Counted from the stretch's first letter, positions 1 through 11,112 are shown. The stretch: DNA of 64,000 nucleotides from Hahella chejuensis KCTC 2396 (GCF_000012985.1 NC_007645.1:2386501-2450500); one strand, 5' to 3'. Notes: generated from the sequence alone by a model not told the origin. Made by a program: numbers and translations.

Positions 1-2067
1 GAAAATGCCGTTGAGATTGCCAGTGACACAGTCGCTGCAATTGACGGAACCGCTGATATTTCCGCTCAGCACATGAAGGTAGGCCTGGGCGTCCTGATAA
101 GAGCCTGAGAGCTGGCTGTTCCAGTTCTGGCTGGCGGTGCTGATGTCCAGCAGGCCATTGCTGATGACGCCGCTATCGAAGTCCACTTGAAAAGAGCCGT
201 TGACGGCGGTGACCGACCCGTCTGAACCGCTGCCGATAAAGTCGCCGGTGGTGGCGAAGTTTGCAGTTCCCGTCAGCTCGGTGGTGTTGGCGGCTTCCGC
301 TGACAGCCAGTAGACCGAACGCTCCTCGGATTCGTAGACGTCGGGATGGGCTACATCGTCGTAAACGTGTATGCCGGCGGTGGCGGATGATTTCCATAGT
401 CCCCAACTGATATTGCTGCGGCCGCCCACGCTGGGGTCAAATTTTTCCAGCACGGCGTCGCCGCGCCGCACTACAGTGTAAGGTTCGGGAAAGTTATCCG
501 GGTCGAAAAACATGACAGTGGCGGGGGGGCTGCCGGAGCCAGGATCGTCTACATCCGGCAGGATGAAAACCGGCGCGCCGTTGGCGTCGAATACGATTTT
601 CAGGTTAGCGGACTGGGAGCCGTCGATACTGCCGTAGCCATAAGTCCCTTCCATGATGCCGCCCAGCGTGCCGGCGATATCCGTGCTGGAGGCGGAGGAG
701 GAGATGGGGGCATAGGTCACCAGACCAAACAGTAAGGTGACGTCTCCGGTGGTGGTGTAAAACTCCAGCTTGCCGGGGTTCTGCATGGACTCGCGTACGC
801 CGATGGGCGCGCCGGAGAGAGACAGGTCGTCGTCAATATCGGCGATGAGGCCGGCCAGATCGGTAATATTGTCCTGCAGCATGATGGTGACGGTATTAAT
901 CGGCGGCGCGCCGCCAGAGCTGCTGAAGGAATATTCGATATTGAACGTCACCGGGCCCGCGCTGGTGTAATCGAAAGGCGTGATCGTCTGGGGCGCGATG
1001 ATGGTGGCGAGCACTTCTTCGCCAGCTCCGGTCACCACGGCGGCGCCGAATATGCGGTCATTGATGAACTGCTCATATTCGGCGACGGTCAGGCGCGGGT
1101 CCTGAGTGGAGGGGCCGGAGTCGTCGTCAGGCGGTTCCGGCGTCAGCTCGCCGCTCAAGTCAGGGTTGGTGTCGGTGAAATTAGTGGTTTCCGGGTCGCT
1201 GACGAGGTTAACCGGATTGGATTCGGCAAGCGTCGTCGCAGAGATCAGTTCCGCGTCGCTGTTGTCGGTGCTGGCGGTTGTGTCATCGGTGAAACCATCG
1301 GGTGACGTTTTGACTTCGCCAGTCGCCGCTGTTTGGCCTGGCGAAGTCGATGTGCTTTCGCTTTCTTTATCAGTCTCCTCTGCGGAGTCGGCGTTGTTTG
1401 CGGTCGATCCCTGGGAGCGTGAGCGGCGGGCTTCCTTCGGGATGGGAATACTTTGCTGCATTTCAGGCGGCGCTTGTAAGAGGCCTTGCGGGGCCTGGCC
1501 GGGTGTAACGGCGGAGAAACGGAAGGCGACATCTTCGCCCAGGTCTAGGGCTCCGGCGGTATTCTCTATCCGCAGGCCACCTTGCCAGACTGCCAGCAGC
1601 AGCCTTTGTCCGCTGCCTTCCAGCGCTTCGTAGTGAGTGCCGCGGATACCTATGCTGGCCGCGTGGGTGGAGACTTTGTAGGCGTCGCTGTCGCCTTTGC
1701 CGATGGACCCTGTAATAGTGCGGAATCCCCCTTCCAGCAGCTGCATGATGGCGGCCCCGCCTTTATCCTCGTCTCCAGGCGAATATTCCTCAATGGTGAA
1801 GCGGGTGTTTTCCCGCAGCGTCATCAGGGCTTTGTCGGTGAATCTCAGTTGCAACATGGAGTCCGCCCCGGTAGTGAGCGTATCTCCCACATAAATAGCG
1901 GCGCGGCGGTTCAGCGGGCGTTCTTCGCCATTATTCCCCATCGCAGTGGCGTCGCCGCGGGACATAATTACTTTTCCCGCCTCTAATGGCGCAGCGCCGG
2001 CCACTGACGCAAGCAAGCCGTACGTCATCATTACGGCGGCGAACACGGGGCGCATAAGTTCTCGCAT
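1..2067 (-). CDS. FecR-domain secreted protein (C-terminus beyond left edge)
   Basis: Reading leftward from an ATG at 2067 gives at least 689 codons with no stop before the window edge, so the C-terminus is missing. AGGAGG lies seven bases upstream and supports this start. The first ~25 residues form a signal peptide. Residues ~30-130 carry a FecR-type domain (YVGDTLTTG, LRFTDKALMTLRENT, GIRGTHYE). A Ser/Thr/Glu-rich low-complexity linker follows at ~165-260, then a long beta-rich repeat-like region of unknown function. FecR domains in secreted proteins without a TonB partner are usually seen in periplasmic or surface proteins. The gene lies 12 bases behind the TPR/beta-barrel gene in the same direction, and its ribosome site touches that gene's stop, so the two are co-transcribed. 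The FecR call is confident; the role of the large C-terminal part is unknown. Confidence 0.8.
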   Translation of the reverse strand, partial: MRELMRPVFAAVMMTYGLLASVAGAAPLEAGKVIMSRGDATAMGNNGEERPLNRRAAIYVGDTLTTGADSMLQLRFTDKALMTLRENTRFTIEEYSPGDEDKGGAAIMQLLEGGFRTITGSIGKGDSDAYKVSTHAASIGIRGTHYEALEGSGQRLLLAVWQGGLRIENTAGALDLGEDVAFRFSAVTPGQAPQGLLQAPPEMQQSIPIPKEARRSRSQGSTANNADSAEETDKESESTSTSPGQTAATGEVKTSPDGFTDDTTASTDNSDAELISATTLAESNPVNLVSDPETTNFTDTNPDLSGELTPEPPDDDSGPSTQDPRLTVAEYEQFINDRIFGAAVVTGAGEEVLATIIAPQTITPFDYTSAGPVTFNIEYSFSSSGGAPPINTVTIMLQDNITDLAGLIADIDDDLSLSGAPIGVRESMQNPGKLEFYTTTGDVTLLFGLVTYAPISSSASSTDIAGTLGGIMEGTYGYGSIDGSQSANLKIVFDANGAPVFILPDVDDPGSGSPPATVMFFDPDNFPEPYTVVRRGDAVLEKFDPSVGGRSNISWGLWKSSATAGIHVYDDVAHPDVYESEERSVYWLSAEAANTTELTGTANFATTGDFIGSGSDGSVTAVNGSFQVDFDSGVISNGLLDISTASQNWNSQLSGSYQDAQAYLHVLSGNISGSVNCSDCVTGNLNGIF

Positions 2068-2079
2068 AAGGGAACCTCC

Positions 2080-3393
2080 TTAAAACCGCCAACGGATGCG
2101 GAATTCTCCGCGCCATCGGGTGTAGTCATATAAATCCAGATTGCTTTGATTGTCTGTGTAGGACAGCTCGGCGAGGGCGCTTAGCTCATGGGTGAGCTTC
2201 CATTCGCCGCCGGCGTTGAACTGGGAGGATTTATCATCGCGCACTTCCCCGAACACCGGATTTTCCGCTTTGTAATCAGCGAAAAAGCCCGAGTACCCCA
2301 AGTACGGCGTCAGGGTGGGAGACAGCTTGTAGCTAAGCCGATAGCCCAGGCTGTAGAAATCTTTGGCGAGAGAGGCGGCGTCCTGTTCCCGTGGGTTTTC
2401 CGTTCCGGCGAATACACTGAGGGTGTGCAGGAGTCTGGCGCGAGGAACAAGCAAAGACAGGCCGGTAAGCGGTTGGTAGTTGTTCAGGAGCGGGTTGGCG
2501 AAAGAATCTTTGATGAATACGCCGGCGTAGAAGAACGTCAGCAAATGCGCATTCCATTGTTCTCGCCACTGCATGAATGCGCCGGTGTTGCGCTGGTAGT
2601 CTTCGGTATCCAGCAGCACATGTTGATAGGAAGCGCCAGCCTCTAATTCCCGTCGGGAGCGACTGTACTTCCAGGAGGCGCTGAGGCGGGCGGAGTCGAG
2701 GTCAAAGTCGCTGTTTTCAAAGTTGTGCTTGTGTTGACTGTCGAACTCCATCTTGGCGGCGTTTAACTGTGAAACCGGGTGTTCGTAAGCGAAACTGGTG
2801 CGCAATGCGGCGTAGCCGCTTTCGGTTTCCTGGGCGGAATCGGGCAGCTCAAACAGACCGACGAAGCGCTCGTCGGTGGCGTTGTTAATGTTGCTGTCAT
2901 AACCGCCGCCTAGCCCAATGTAGCCGCGCCAGCGTCGCTGTCTTTCGTGCTCGCGTTCATCCAGCGCGGCGAGAAAGCGAGCGATGTTGTCTTTGACGGC
3001 GGGGGGCGGCTCTCTGGCCAGAACGATAAGAAACTGCTCTCGCGCAGCGCCATACTGCTGCAAGTTAAAGAGCGTCCTCGCGTATTCCAGACGGAAACGG
3101 TCATTGTCCGGATACAGCGCTGTGAGCCTTTCGAACATAAATTGCGCTTCTGGATAGTGTCCGCTCTGCAGGGCGGCCATACCGAAATAGAAATCGAACT
3201 CCGGGTCCCCCTCCATGTTCTCCATCTGCTCGGAGCCGAGTCGATAGGCCTGTTCATAGTCGGCTGTGGCGTTCAGCGACTTCAAGGTCGCAGTGATTGA
3301 GCTACTCTTAACGGAGTCCTGCGCGAAGGCGGGTAAGCCCCACATTATCAGCAAAATCAGTAACGGGCGGCGAGTTTTTTGGTTTATCAACAA
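2080..3393 (-). CDS. Outer-membrane TPR + beta-barrel protein, Slam/DUF560-like
   Basis: A 437-residue protein starting with a signal peptide (basic start, hydrophobic core, AFAQD cleavage region). Residues ~35-155 form TPR-like helices (FDFYFGMAALQSGHYPEAQFMFERL, YARTLFNLQQYGAAREQF). From ~170 to the end the sequence alternates like a transmembrane beta-barrel, opening with GLGGGYDSNINNAT and ending in phenylalanine (RIRWRF), the usual last residue of outer-membrane proteins. This architecture matches the surface lipoprotein assembly modifier (Slam) family, in which a periplasmic TPR domain feeds an outer-membrane barrel that delivers substrates to the surface. It is first in a two-gene unit with the FecR protein, which would be a natural candidate substrate; that link is inference. 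No lipobox substrate is visible beside it. Confidence 0.7.
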   Translation of the reverse strand: MLINQKTRRPLLILLIMWGLPAFAQDSVKSSSITATLKSLNATADYEQAYRLGSEQMENMEGDPEFDFYFGMAALQSGHYPEAQFMFERLTALYPDNDRFRLEYARTLFNLQQYGAAREQFLIVLAREPPPAVKDNIARFLAALDEREHERQRRWRGYIGLGGGYDSNINNATDERFVGLFELPDSAQETESGYAALRTSFAYEHPVSQLNAAKMEFDSQHKHNFENSDFDLDSARLSASWKYSRSRRELEAGASYQHVLLDTEDYQRNTGAFMQWREQWNAHLLTFFYAGVFIKDSFANPLLNNYQPLTGLSLLVPRARLLHTLSVFAGTENPREQDAASLAKDFYSLGYRLSYKLSPTLTPYLGYSGFFADYKAENPVFGEVRDDKSSQFNAGGEWKLTHELSALAELSYTDNQSNLDLYDYTRWRGEFRIRWRF

Positions 3394-3520
3394 AGCGATA
3401 ATTCCTTTTGCCGATGGCTACGGAAACATCCAGTGCTTTAAGTCTAGAAAGAGAGCGTGATTTTGCCAGCCGCAGTTTTTTCGGAGTCGGCAATAAATTG
3501 ATGAATTGCAACAAGTTCAC

Positions 3521-5722
3521 ATGCGAACGATTTCTGGGTTTCTCAAACATCTTCCCGCACTGCTGATCGCTGTGGTCATGATCGGCTGGCAGTTGATCAC
3601 GCAGTCAGGCGATCGTTCTTTGTTGAATCGCCTCGATTATGTGTTCTACGACTGGCGGGCGCAGACGGCGGCGCTTTTCACCAGGGCGGAGTTGTACACG
3701 GACGTGGTGATTGTGGATATTGATGAGGAGTCCATCCAGCGTGAAGGACGCTGGCCCTGGAGTCGCGCACGTGTAGCGGCTCTGGTGGAGGCCCTGCAAG
3801 AGTCCGGCGCCGCGGTGGTGGCGTTTGACGTGGTGTTCTCTGAATCTGAAAGTAATAACTTTATTGAATCCGTGGCGGCCTCCGCCGGGCCCGATCTTAG
3901 TGACGAAGAGCGCGCAGCGCTCAATCGTATCGCCATGTCCTGGCGGCCGGATGAACAACTGGCGGAACGTTTGGCGGAGATCGATACGGTGCTTGGGTTC
4001 TTCATGCACTTGGACACGTCGATGCAAATCGGCAGGCTGCCGAATCCACTAACCTCAGCGCCGGCAGGCAATGTCCTGATCAATGCCTCTGGCTATGCCG
4101 CGCCGCTATTGGAGTTGCAGGATGAGGCGGCGGGAAGCGGGTTTGTCACTACTTTTCCGGATGCGGACGGCGTGATTCGACGCACGCCCCTTTTCATGTC
4201 CCACGATGGCTCTGTCTATCCCTCCTTGGCGCTGGCGGCGGCGATGACCTATTTGCTCATGGACGAAGTGGAACTGGAGTTTACTCCTTTGGGCGTAGTG
4301 CAGGCCGTGAGCGGCATGCGTCTGACAGATGCGCTCGTGCGCACCGACGCCGTCGGCAGGGTGATGATTCCCTACCGGCAGGGTCGAGGGCAGTTCCGGT
4401 ATATTCCCGCCTGGCTGGCGTTGGCGGGCGGGCTTGCGCCCCAGGAGCTGGAAGGCAAGCTGGTGTTTGTAGGGACGTCCGCTATCGGTCTTGCTGACCT
4501 TGTCAGCACGCCTTTCGCCACCGTTTTCCCCGGGGTGGAGGTGCAGGCGCTGGTGGCGCAAGGGTTGCTGCGAGGCGAATTTCCTTATCGTCCGGTATGG
4601 GAGCCAGGGGCTGTGCTGGTGTTTCAGCTGCTTTTATTGCTGTTGCTGGTATGGGTGCTGCCGGGGCGTCGTCCCCTGACGATGGTGCTGGCGGCGATTA
4701 TGATCAGTCTTTTGTTGGTGGCGGTGAACACGTTGATATGGACACGCTGGCGTATGGATTTTCCCATGATCAGTACACTGTTGCTGGCCCAGGGCGTTTT
4801 TGGCTGGTATCTGGTGACGGAATTTATTCATGAGTACGCCGTTGAGCGACGTGTTCGCGGCATGTTTGCGCAATATGTGCCGCCCGCGCATATCGACCGC
4901 ATGTTGGATAACCCTGAGCAATACTCCATGGCGGGGGAGAGTAAGGAACTGACGGTGCTGTTCTCTGATATTCGCAGCTTCACCACCATTTCCGAGCAGT
5001 TATCCGCCGCACAACTGAAAGAACTACTGAATCTCTACTTTACGCCGATTACAGAGTCTATTTTTCGCAATGACGGCACCATCGATAAGTATGTCGGCGA
5101 TATGGTCATGGCTTTCTGGGGCGCGCCGGTGGACGATCCGGAGCATGCGGAAAAAGCGGTCAAAACCGCTATGGAGATGCAAGCGATCACCCGGCGCTTG
5201 TCTTCCGAACTCACAGCAAAAGGCTTTCCCCCTATTCAAATTGGCGTGGGGATCAATACCGGCCTGATGAATGTGGGCGATATGGGATCGCAGTATCGCA
5301 AGGCCTATACAGTGTTGGGGGACGCGGTGAATCTGGGCTCCCGGCTGGAGGGACTGACCAAGTTCTATGGCGTGGACGTCCTGGTGGGAGAAACGACGGT
5401 AAAGGCGACCGAGGGATACGCCTTTCGCTTCTGTGACCGTATTCAAGTGAAAGGCAAGGATATTCCAGTGGACGCCTACGAACCATTGGGAGAAAAGGGA
5501 CGGCTCGACGCGGTGACCTTGAATCGTCTGACCCGCTACCAAAGAGCGATCGAGTGTTACAGGGCGCGGCAATGGGAGCAGGCGGACGCTATTTTTCAGC
5601 AGTTGCAGCTAGAAGATCCAAGCTGTCGTTTGTACGGCCTGTATAGGGAGCGGATCAGCGGTTTGAGGCGACAAACGTTGCCGGAGAACTGGGATGGCGT
5701 CTATCGCCACACCTCCAAATAA
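3521..5722 (+). CDS. CHASE2-domain class III adenylate/guanylate cyclase
   Basis: A 733-residue inner-membrane cyclase. An N-terminal membrane anchor is followed by a periplasmic CHASE2 sensor (~35-330, with DVVIVDIDEESIQREGRWPWSR), then three closely spaced hydrophobic segments (~360-455) and a C-terminal class III nucleotide cyclase domain (~480-660). Metal-binding aspartates are visible in LFSDIRSF (~485) and VGDMVMAFWG, the adenine-contacting lysine region in IDKYVGD, and the transition-state residues in GDAVNLGSRLEG. It would make cAMP (or cGMP) in response to a periplasmic signal. The reading frame continues to a TTG at 3506, but ATG 3521 is preferred. It is divergent from the Slam-like/FecR pair with a 127-base shared promoter region, an arrangement suggesting envelope-linked signalling. 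Nucleotide specificity cannot be settled by eye. Confidence 0.9.
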   Translation: MRTISGFLKHLPALLIAVVMIGWQLITQSGDRSLLNRLDYVFYDWRAQTAALFTRAELYTDVVIVDIDEESIQREGRWPWSRARVAALVEALQESGAAVVAFDVVFSESESNNFIESVAASAGPDLSDEERAALNRIAMSWRPDEQLAERLAEIDTVLGFFMHLDTSMQIGRLPNPLTSAPAGNVLINASGYAAPLLELQDEAAGSGFVTTFPDADGVIRRTPLFMSHDGSVYPSLALAAAMTYLLMDEVELEFTPLGVVQAVSGMRLTDALVRTDAVGRVMIPYRQGRGQFRYIPAWLALAGGLAPQELEGKLVFVGTSAIGLADLVSTPFATVFPGVEVQALVAQGLLRGEFPYRPVWEPGAVLVFQLLLLLLLVWVLPGRRPLTMVLAAIMISLLLVAVNTLIWTRWRMDFPMISTLLLAQGVFGWYLVTEFIHEYAVERRVRGMFAQYVPPAHIDRMLDNPEQYSMAGESKELTVLFSDIRSFTTISEQLSAAQLKELLNLYFTPITESIFRNDGTIDKYVGDMVMAFWGAPVDDPEHAEKAVKTAMEMQAITRRLSSELTAKGFPPIQIGVGINTGLMNVGDMGSQYRKAYTVLGDAVNLGSRLEGLTKFYGVDVLVGETTVKATEGYAFRFCDRIQVKGKDIPVDAYEPLGEKGRLDAVTLNRLTRYQRAIECYRARQWEQADAIFQQLQLEDPSCRLYGLYRERISGLRRQTLPENWDGVYRHTSK

Positions 5723-5763
5723 CGGCGCGTAGAAAACCTGAGTGCGAAAGTGGAACGCCGGGG

Positions 5764-6720
5764 CTATAGGGAGAACTGACGCAGTTCCTGTGAAACCTGA
5801 CTGTGCTGCAATAAACGCATGAACTCATCTTTAAGGCGCTTCACCGTACCGGGGTCCTGGTAGCAGCAGAACCCTTCCCACTTTTCGTAATGGTGGCGCA
5901 GCAAGACGCCGTCATCGTCGATCAGGACATAAACCTGTTCGGGGAAGCTCAGCTCTGGGTTGAGCATTTTAATTTCAATGTTGGAGGTTAACCGACGGGC
6001 GAGGGCGAGCAACTGGTTGCTCTGCGCCACGGGCGTCTTGGGCGCGCCCAGTAGAATTTTAATCTGAGTGGCGCGGCCACTCCGGGCGAGACGGCTCAAT
6101 GCGTCCAATACGTCGGGATTGTCCAGGACATTTTTTTCCAGATCCCAGGTCAGGATTAAAGCGCTTTGTTTCGCCTGGGAGGTAAGCGACTTGAGGTGCT
6201 CCAGATAGTCGGGCTCGGCGTGGATGCGATACACGCGTTCGTCTTGTCCCAGGGCAGTGGCGGCTTCGACTTTGGCGGTTCCTAACGTCAGCTCCATGCG
6301 CTGATGCAGGGAGCCGGCTTCTTCATGAGGAGAGCCCAACGCCTGGAAACCTTCATTGGCGTAGAGAGACGTGGCGTCGATGTTGGCGCTGAGCGTCAGA
6401 TGATTGAATCCCTCTGAGCGGGCGTAGCCGATAACAAACTTGAGCAAACTCCTGGCGATACCCTGGCGGCGAAACTCCGGCAGCACAGCCAGGCGACCGA
6501 ATTTCGCCTTTTCCGGCGACAGGCGCACCAGACGGGCGACCGCCAGGTTGCGGTCCTCCACGTCTTTCACCAGAAAGTGAACGGCGTTCTCGTCCTTGTT
6601 GTCCCACTCCAGTTCCGGGGGAACGCCTTGTTCTTCTACAAACACCTGTTGGCGGATCGCACGCAGTTCGCTCTCGTTTTCCAACCAAGTCGTAATGCGG
6701 GTGTACTTAAGCGTCGTCAT
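5764..6720 (-). CDS. GNAT family N-acetyltransferase with extra C-terminal domain
   Basis: Residues ~1-145 form a GNAT acetyltransferase domain of the ElaA-like type: RQQVFVEEQGVPPELEWDNKD near the start and the acetyl-CoA-binding loop RLAVLPEFRRQGIARSLL. The remaining ~170 residues are a separate alpha/beta domain found fused to GNAT domains in gammaproteobacteria; it has no motif I can assign a function to. The frame could open at 6744, but the ATG at 6720 fits the family N-terminus better. Either start overlaps the 3' end of the roxA-like gene upstream, so the two are probably co-transcribed and translationally coupled. The acetyl acceptor is unknown. Confidence 0.82.
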   Translation of the reverse strand: MTTLKYTRITTWLENESELRAIRQQVFVEEQGVPPELEWDNKDENAVHFLVKDVEDRNLAVARLVRLSPEKAKFGRLAVLPEFRRQGIARSLLKFVIGYARSEGFNHLTLSANIDATSLYANEGFQALGSPHEEAGSLHQRMELTLGTAKVEAATALGQDERVYRIHAEPDYLEHLKSLTSQAKQSALILTWDLEKNVLDNPDVLDALSRLARSGRATQIKILLGAPKTPVAQSNQLLALARRLTSNIEIKMLNPELSFPEQVYVLIDDDGVLLRHHYEKWEGFCCYQDPGTVKRLKDEFMRLLQHSQVSQELRQFSL

Positions 6721-7924
6721 CGTCCCAATCTTCCTCGTCGTCATCGAAGCCTTCTAACACCAGACTGCCTCTATTCAACAAGGAACTCAACAACTTCAAT
6801 GCGTCCTTATCGGCGCTCCACGGCAGCAGCCGTTCGCGGTCTACGTTGTTGCTGCGGCACAGTATTTCCACCAGAGGAGCAAAGCGCTCATCGGCGTCAT
6901 AAGCCTCGCCGTCGACGGCGAACATAACGCGGCGCGCGCCAGCCTCTTCATACAGACTGTAGGTGTAGCGGGAGCCTTCATTCCAGCGCCATTGGATTTC
7001 CTGATCCTGCAGCGACTCGCCTGCGTCTTCCGGCGAAAGTCGCATAGCTGCGTCCAGCGGCGGCACGGCGGCGTCAAACTTGGGCGCGCTGATAAAGCGA
7101 CCGAAGCTGCGGCGGAGCCCTGCTTCGTCATCCAGCAGGGCCTGTAAGCGGGATCTGATGTCTGCAAAAACGTCGTCGCTTATCAGACCCGGATTGCTCA
7201 ATGGCGCTTCGGTGGCGTCATGCAGGTGAGTGGATAAAGCGGGGTTCTCGAACCAATCGTCCGCCAGCGCGGACATCAGCTCCGCGTAGGTGGGGGAGCG
7301 AAAGCCTACCGAAAGGGTGATGCAGGATGTTTCCGCGACGCCGTAGTGGGCGTAACCTGGCGGTAAGTACAGCGCGTCGCCCGGCTCCAGCACCCATTCT
7401 TCCGTCTGCTCGAAATTTTGCAGGATACGCAATGGCGTGCCGTCTACACGGGGCGATTGGTCATCGCAGGGCGGGCCGATGCGCCAGCGGCGAGCGCCTG
7501 TAGCCTGGATGAGAAAAACGTCGTAATGATCGAAGTGCGGACCCACGCTGCCGCCTGGGGGCGCGAAACTGGCCATGATGTCATCCACACGCCAGTTGGG
7601 CAGGAAGCGGAAGCGGTCGAGCAAATCGGCGATTTCCGGAACCCAGGTGTCCAGCCCCTGCACTAAGAGGGTCCAGCCCTGATGAGGCATGTTCTCCAGC
7701 TTTTCAATGGAAAACGGGCCATGCTCAAGTTGCCAGGGCTGACCGTTCAGCTCTTCATAGACCAAGCGGGATTCAACTTCTTCTTCCGTGGCGAGCCCCG
7801 CCAGATCATTCTCATCCAGCGGACATTCGTAACCGGGCAACAAGCCGCGAATGATCAGCGGCTTCTTTTGCCAGTAATGCGCGAGGAAGTCGGCGACGCT
7901 GATGTCGCCCAAGTGAGTCAACAT
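6707..7924 (-). CDS. roxA: Ribosomal oxygenase RoxA-like (cupin/JmjC, uL16 arginine hydroxylase)
   Basis: A 405-residue JmjC-fold 2-oxoglutarate/Fe(II) oxygenase matching the YcfD/RoxA family, which hydroxylates an arginine of ribosomal protein uL16 in E. coli. The HxD iron ligands are in GPHFDHYDVFLIQATG and the distal histidine in LYLPPGYAHYG. The N-terminus (ADFLAHYWQKKPLIIRG) is typical of the family, and a winged-helix-like C-terminal part follows. The C-terminus is very acidic (an Asp/Glu run in the last 15 residues). It begins seven bases after the purB stop and overlaps the acetyltransferase, so purB, roxA and the acetyltransferase are likely one transcript. Length is close to that of E. 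coli YcfD (about 370 residues) plus the acidic tail. Confidence 0.88.
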   Translation of the reverse strand: MLTHLGDISVADFLAHYWQKKPLIIRGLLPGYECPLDENDLAGLATEEEVESRLVYEELNGQPWQLEHGPFSIEKLENMPHQGWTLLVQGLDTWVPEIADLLDRFRFLPNWRVDDIMASFAPPGGSVGPHFDHYDVFLIQATGARRWRIGPPCDDQSPRVDGTPLRILQNFEQTEEWVLEPGDALYLPPGYAHYGVAETSCITLSVGFRSPTYAELMSALADDWFENPALSTHLHDATEAPLSNPGLISDDVFADIRSRLQALLDDEAGLRRSFGRFISAPKFDAAVPPLDAAMRLSPEDAGESLQDQEIQWRWNEGSRYTYSLYEEAGARRVMFAVDGEAYDADERFAPLVEILCRSNNVDRERLLPWSADKDALKLLSSLLNRGSLVLEGFDDDEEDWDDDDA

Positions 7925-7931
7925 ATCGCCG

Positions 7932-9386
<1,455 letters not shown>

Positions 9387-10004
9387 TCAGCGCAACATGC
9401 CATTGGCGATCTGCAGTATCTTTTTGCGCATGAAGAACAGTTTCCAGCGTCGTCCGCCGACCTGTCTCCACAACACGGCGGCGCGAATGCCAGCCAGTAG
9501 CAGGGCGCGAATTTTATCGGCGTTTTCATCCACTCTCAGGAATCTGGGGTCGCCAGTCACCTGTATACGCTGAGGGAAGGTGCTGATGGTATCGCTGTAC
9601 AGAGAGGCGAAAGCGCTGATGATATTGGTGTGTGTGGGTTCGAAATGCAAAGTCTGGGTGTTTATTTGCGCGATGCGCTGACTCATAACGTCCAGCATAT
9701 CGCCACGCTTGTTCACCTTGCCTTCCAGATACAGGAGCGTCAGGGCGTAACGCACGACATCCACTTTTTTGCGGTCCTGCTTTCTCTCCAGTACGGCGAT
9801 CAACTCTTTCAAGCCCAGTTGCAAGCCATAAATATCGCCATACACATCCAGAGTTGAGGTCGCATCGACCTTGAGCAGGCTTTTCAGACTGCATTCGTAG
9901 CTGGTTGGAGCGACAGTACCTTGCTTGGCCAATTGATCCACCAACGCGGCGGACTGAAAAACGCCCGCCAACGCTATCACTTGATTCTCAAGGTTATAGG
10001 ACAA
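9387..10004 (-). CDS. hflD: HflD lysogenization regulator homologue, TTG start
   Basis: A ~205-residue all-helical protein of the HflD family, peripheral to the inner membrane; in E. coli it affects lambda CII stability. The family N-terminus S-Y-N-L-E-N-Q-V-I-A-L-A-G-V-F-Q-S-A follows directly after a TTG at 10004. That TTG has AGGAG ten bases upstream, and the AGGAG overlaps the mnmA stop codon (TAGGAG). Upstream in-frame ATGs at up to 10118 would place the start well inside mnmA and add non-homologous sequence, so TTG is preferred. This implies translational coupling to mnmA. E. coli HflD is 213 residues, so the length agrees. Confidence 0.9.
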   Translation of the reverse strand: MSYNLENQVIALAGVFQSAALVDQLAKQGTVAPTSYECSLKSLLKVDATSTLDVYGDIYGLQLGLKELIAVLERKQDRKKVDVVRYALTLLYLEGKVNKRGDMLDVMSQRIAQINTQTLHFEPTHTNIISAFASLYSDTISTFPQRIQVTGDPRFLRVDENADKIRALLLAGIRAAVLWRQVGGRRWKLFFMRKKILQIANGMLR

Positions 10005-10017
10005 TGTCGACAGACTC

Positions 10018-11112
10018 CTATTTGAATACGGATTCGATAACGCCGCCGCCCAGGCAGCGCGCGCCATCATAAAATACAACTGACTGGCCGGGGGTGACCG
10101 CCCGCTGGCGTTTATCAAAAGTCACCCTTACGCCGCCATCCTGCACATCCACCCGACATAACTGATCGGGTTGACGATAACGGGTTTTTGCGTAGCAGGA
10201 GAAGGAGGATTTGGCGGGAACGCCATTAATCCAATCCAGCTTGCTGGCGGTGAGGCCGGCGCTGAACAGGCGAGGGTGATCGCCGCCCTGGGCGACGACC
10301 AGTTCATTGTTGTCGAGATCTTTCTCCACCACATACCAGGGCGCGTCGTCATACCCTTTCAGGCCGCCAATGCCGAGGCCCTGGCGCTGACCGATAGTGT
10401 GGTACATCAAGCCCTGATGACGGCCGATCTCTTCGCCTTTATCCGTTACGATTTTCCCAGGCTGGGCGGGCAGGTAGGTTTTTAGAAAGTCGGAAAACTT
10501 ACGCTCGCCGATGAAGCAGATGCCGGTGCTGTCCTTTTTGTCATGGGTGATCAAATCCAGCTCCCGGGCAATGCGGCGAACTTCTTTCTTCAATAGACCG
10601 CCGACCGGGAATAAGGTTCGCGCCAGCGCCTGACCAGGGACGGCATGGAGAAAGTAGCTCTGTTCTTTGCTGGGGTCCGCGCCTTTCATCAGGTAGGTGT
10701 GTTCGCCAAAGCGGGAGAACTGAGCGTAATGGCCGGTGGCGATAAGGTCGCCGCCAAGGGCTTGGGCGTAGTCCAGGAAGGCTTTGAATTTGATTTCTTT
10801 GTTGCACAGAATATCCGGGTTTGGCGTTCGTCCTGCGCGATATTCATCCAGGAAATGCTCGAAAACGCGGTCCCAGTATTCGGCGGAAAAGCTTGCCGTG
10901 TGCAACTTGATGCCCAGTTTGTCGCAGACTTTTTGAGCGTCCTCCAGATCGGAAAGCGCGGTGCAGTATTCGGTGCCGTCATCCTCATCCCAGTTTTTCA
11001 TGAACAAACCTTCGACTTCGTAGCCGAGAGCTTTTAGGAGATAGGCGGATACAGAAGAGTCGACTCCTCCGGAAATGCCAACGATGACGCGTTGATTACG
11101 ATGTGTGGACAT
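10018..11112 (-). CDS. mnmA: tRNA-specific 2-thiouridylase MnmA
   Basis: A 364-residue tRNA-modifying enzyme that installs sulfur at C2 of wobble uridine 34 in tRNA-Lys, -Glu and -Gln, taking sulfur from the Tus relay. The ATP pyrophosphatase PP-loop [15 protein letters not shown] is at residues ~12-26. The two catalytic cysteines lie in [12 protein letters not shown] (~100) and [12 protein letters not shown] (~200). The C-terminal beta-barrel domain ends at [10 protein letters not shown]. The length matches E. coli MnmA (368). It is first of the mnmA-hflD-purB series on this strand. Confidence 0.97.
   Translation of the reverse strand: MSTHRNQRVIVGISGGVDSSVSAYLLKALGYEVEGLFMKNWDEDDGTEYCTALSDLEDAQKVCDKLGIKLHTASFSAEYWDRVFEHFLDEYRAGRTPNPDILCNKEIKFKAFLDYAQALGGDLIATGHYAQFSRFGEHTYLMKGADPSKEQSYFLHAVPGQALARTLFPVGGLLKKEVRRIARELDLITHDKKDSTGICFIGERKFSDFLKTYLPAQPGKIVTDKGEEIGRHQGLMYHTIGQRQGLGIGGLKGYDDAPWYVVEKDLDNNELVVAQGGDHPRLFSAGLTASKLDWINGVPAKSSFSCYAKTRYRQPDQLCRVDVQDGGVRVTFDKRQRAVTPGQSVVFYDGARCLGGGVIESVFK

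Noticed and set aside
1106-1633. Ser/Val-rich frame opposite the FecR gene.
   Set aside because: It mirrors the low-complexity linker of the FecR protein; composition explains the open frame.
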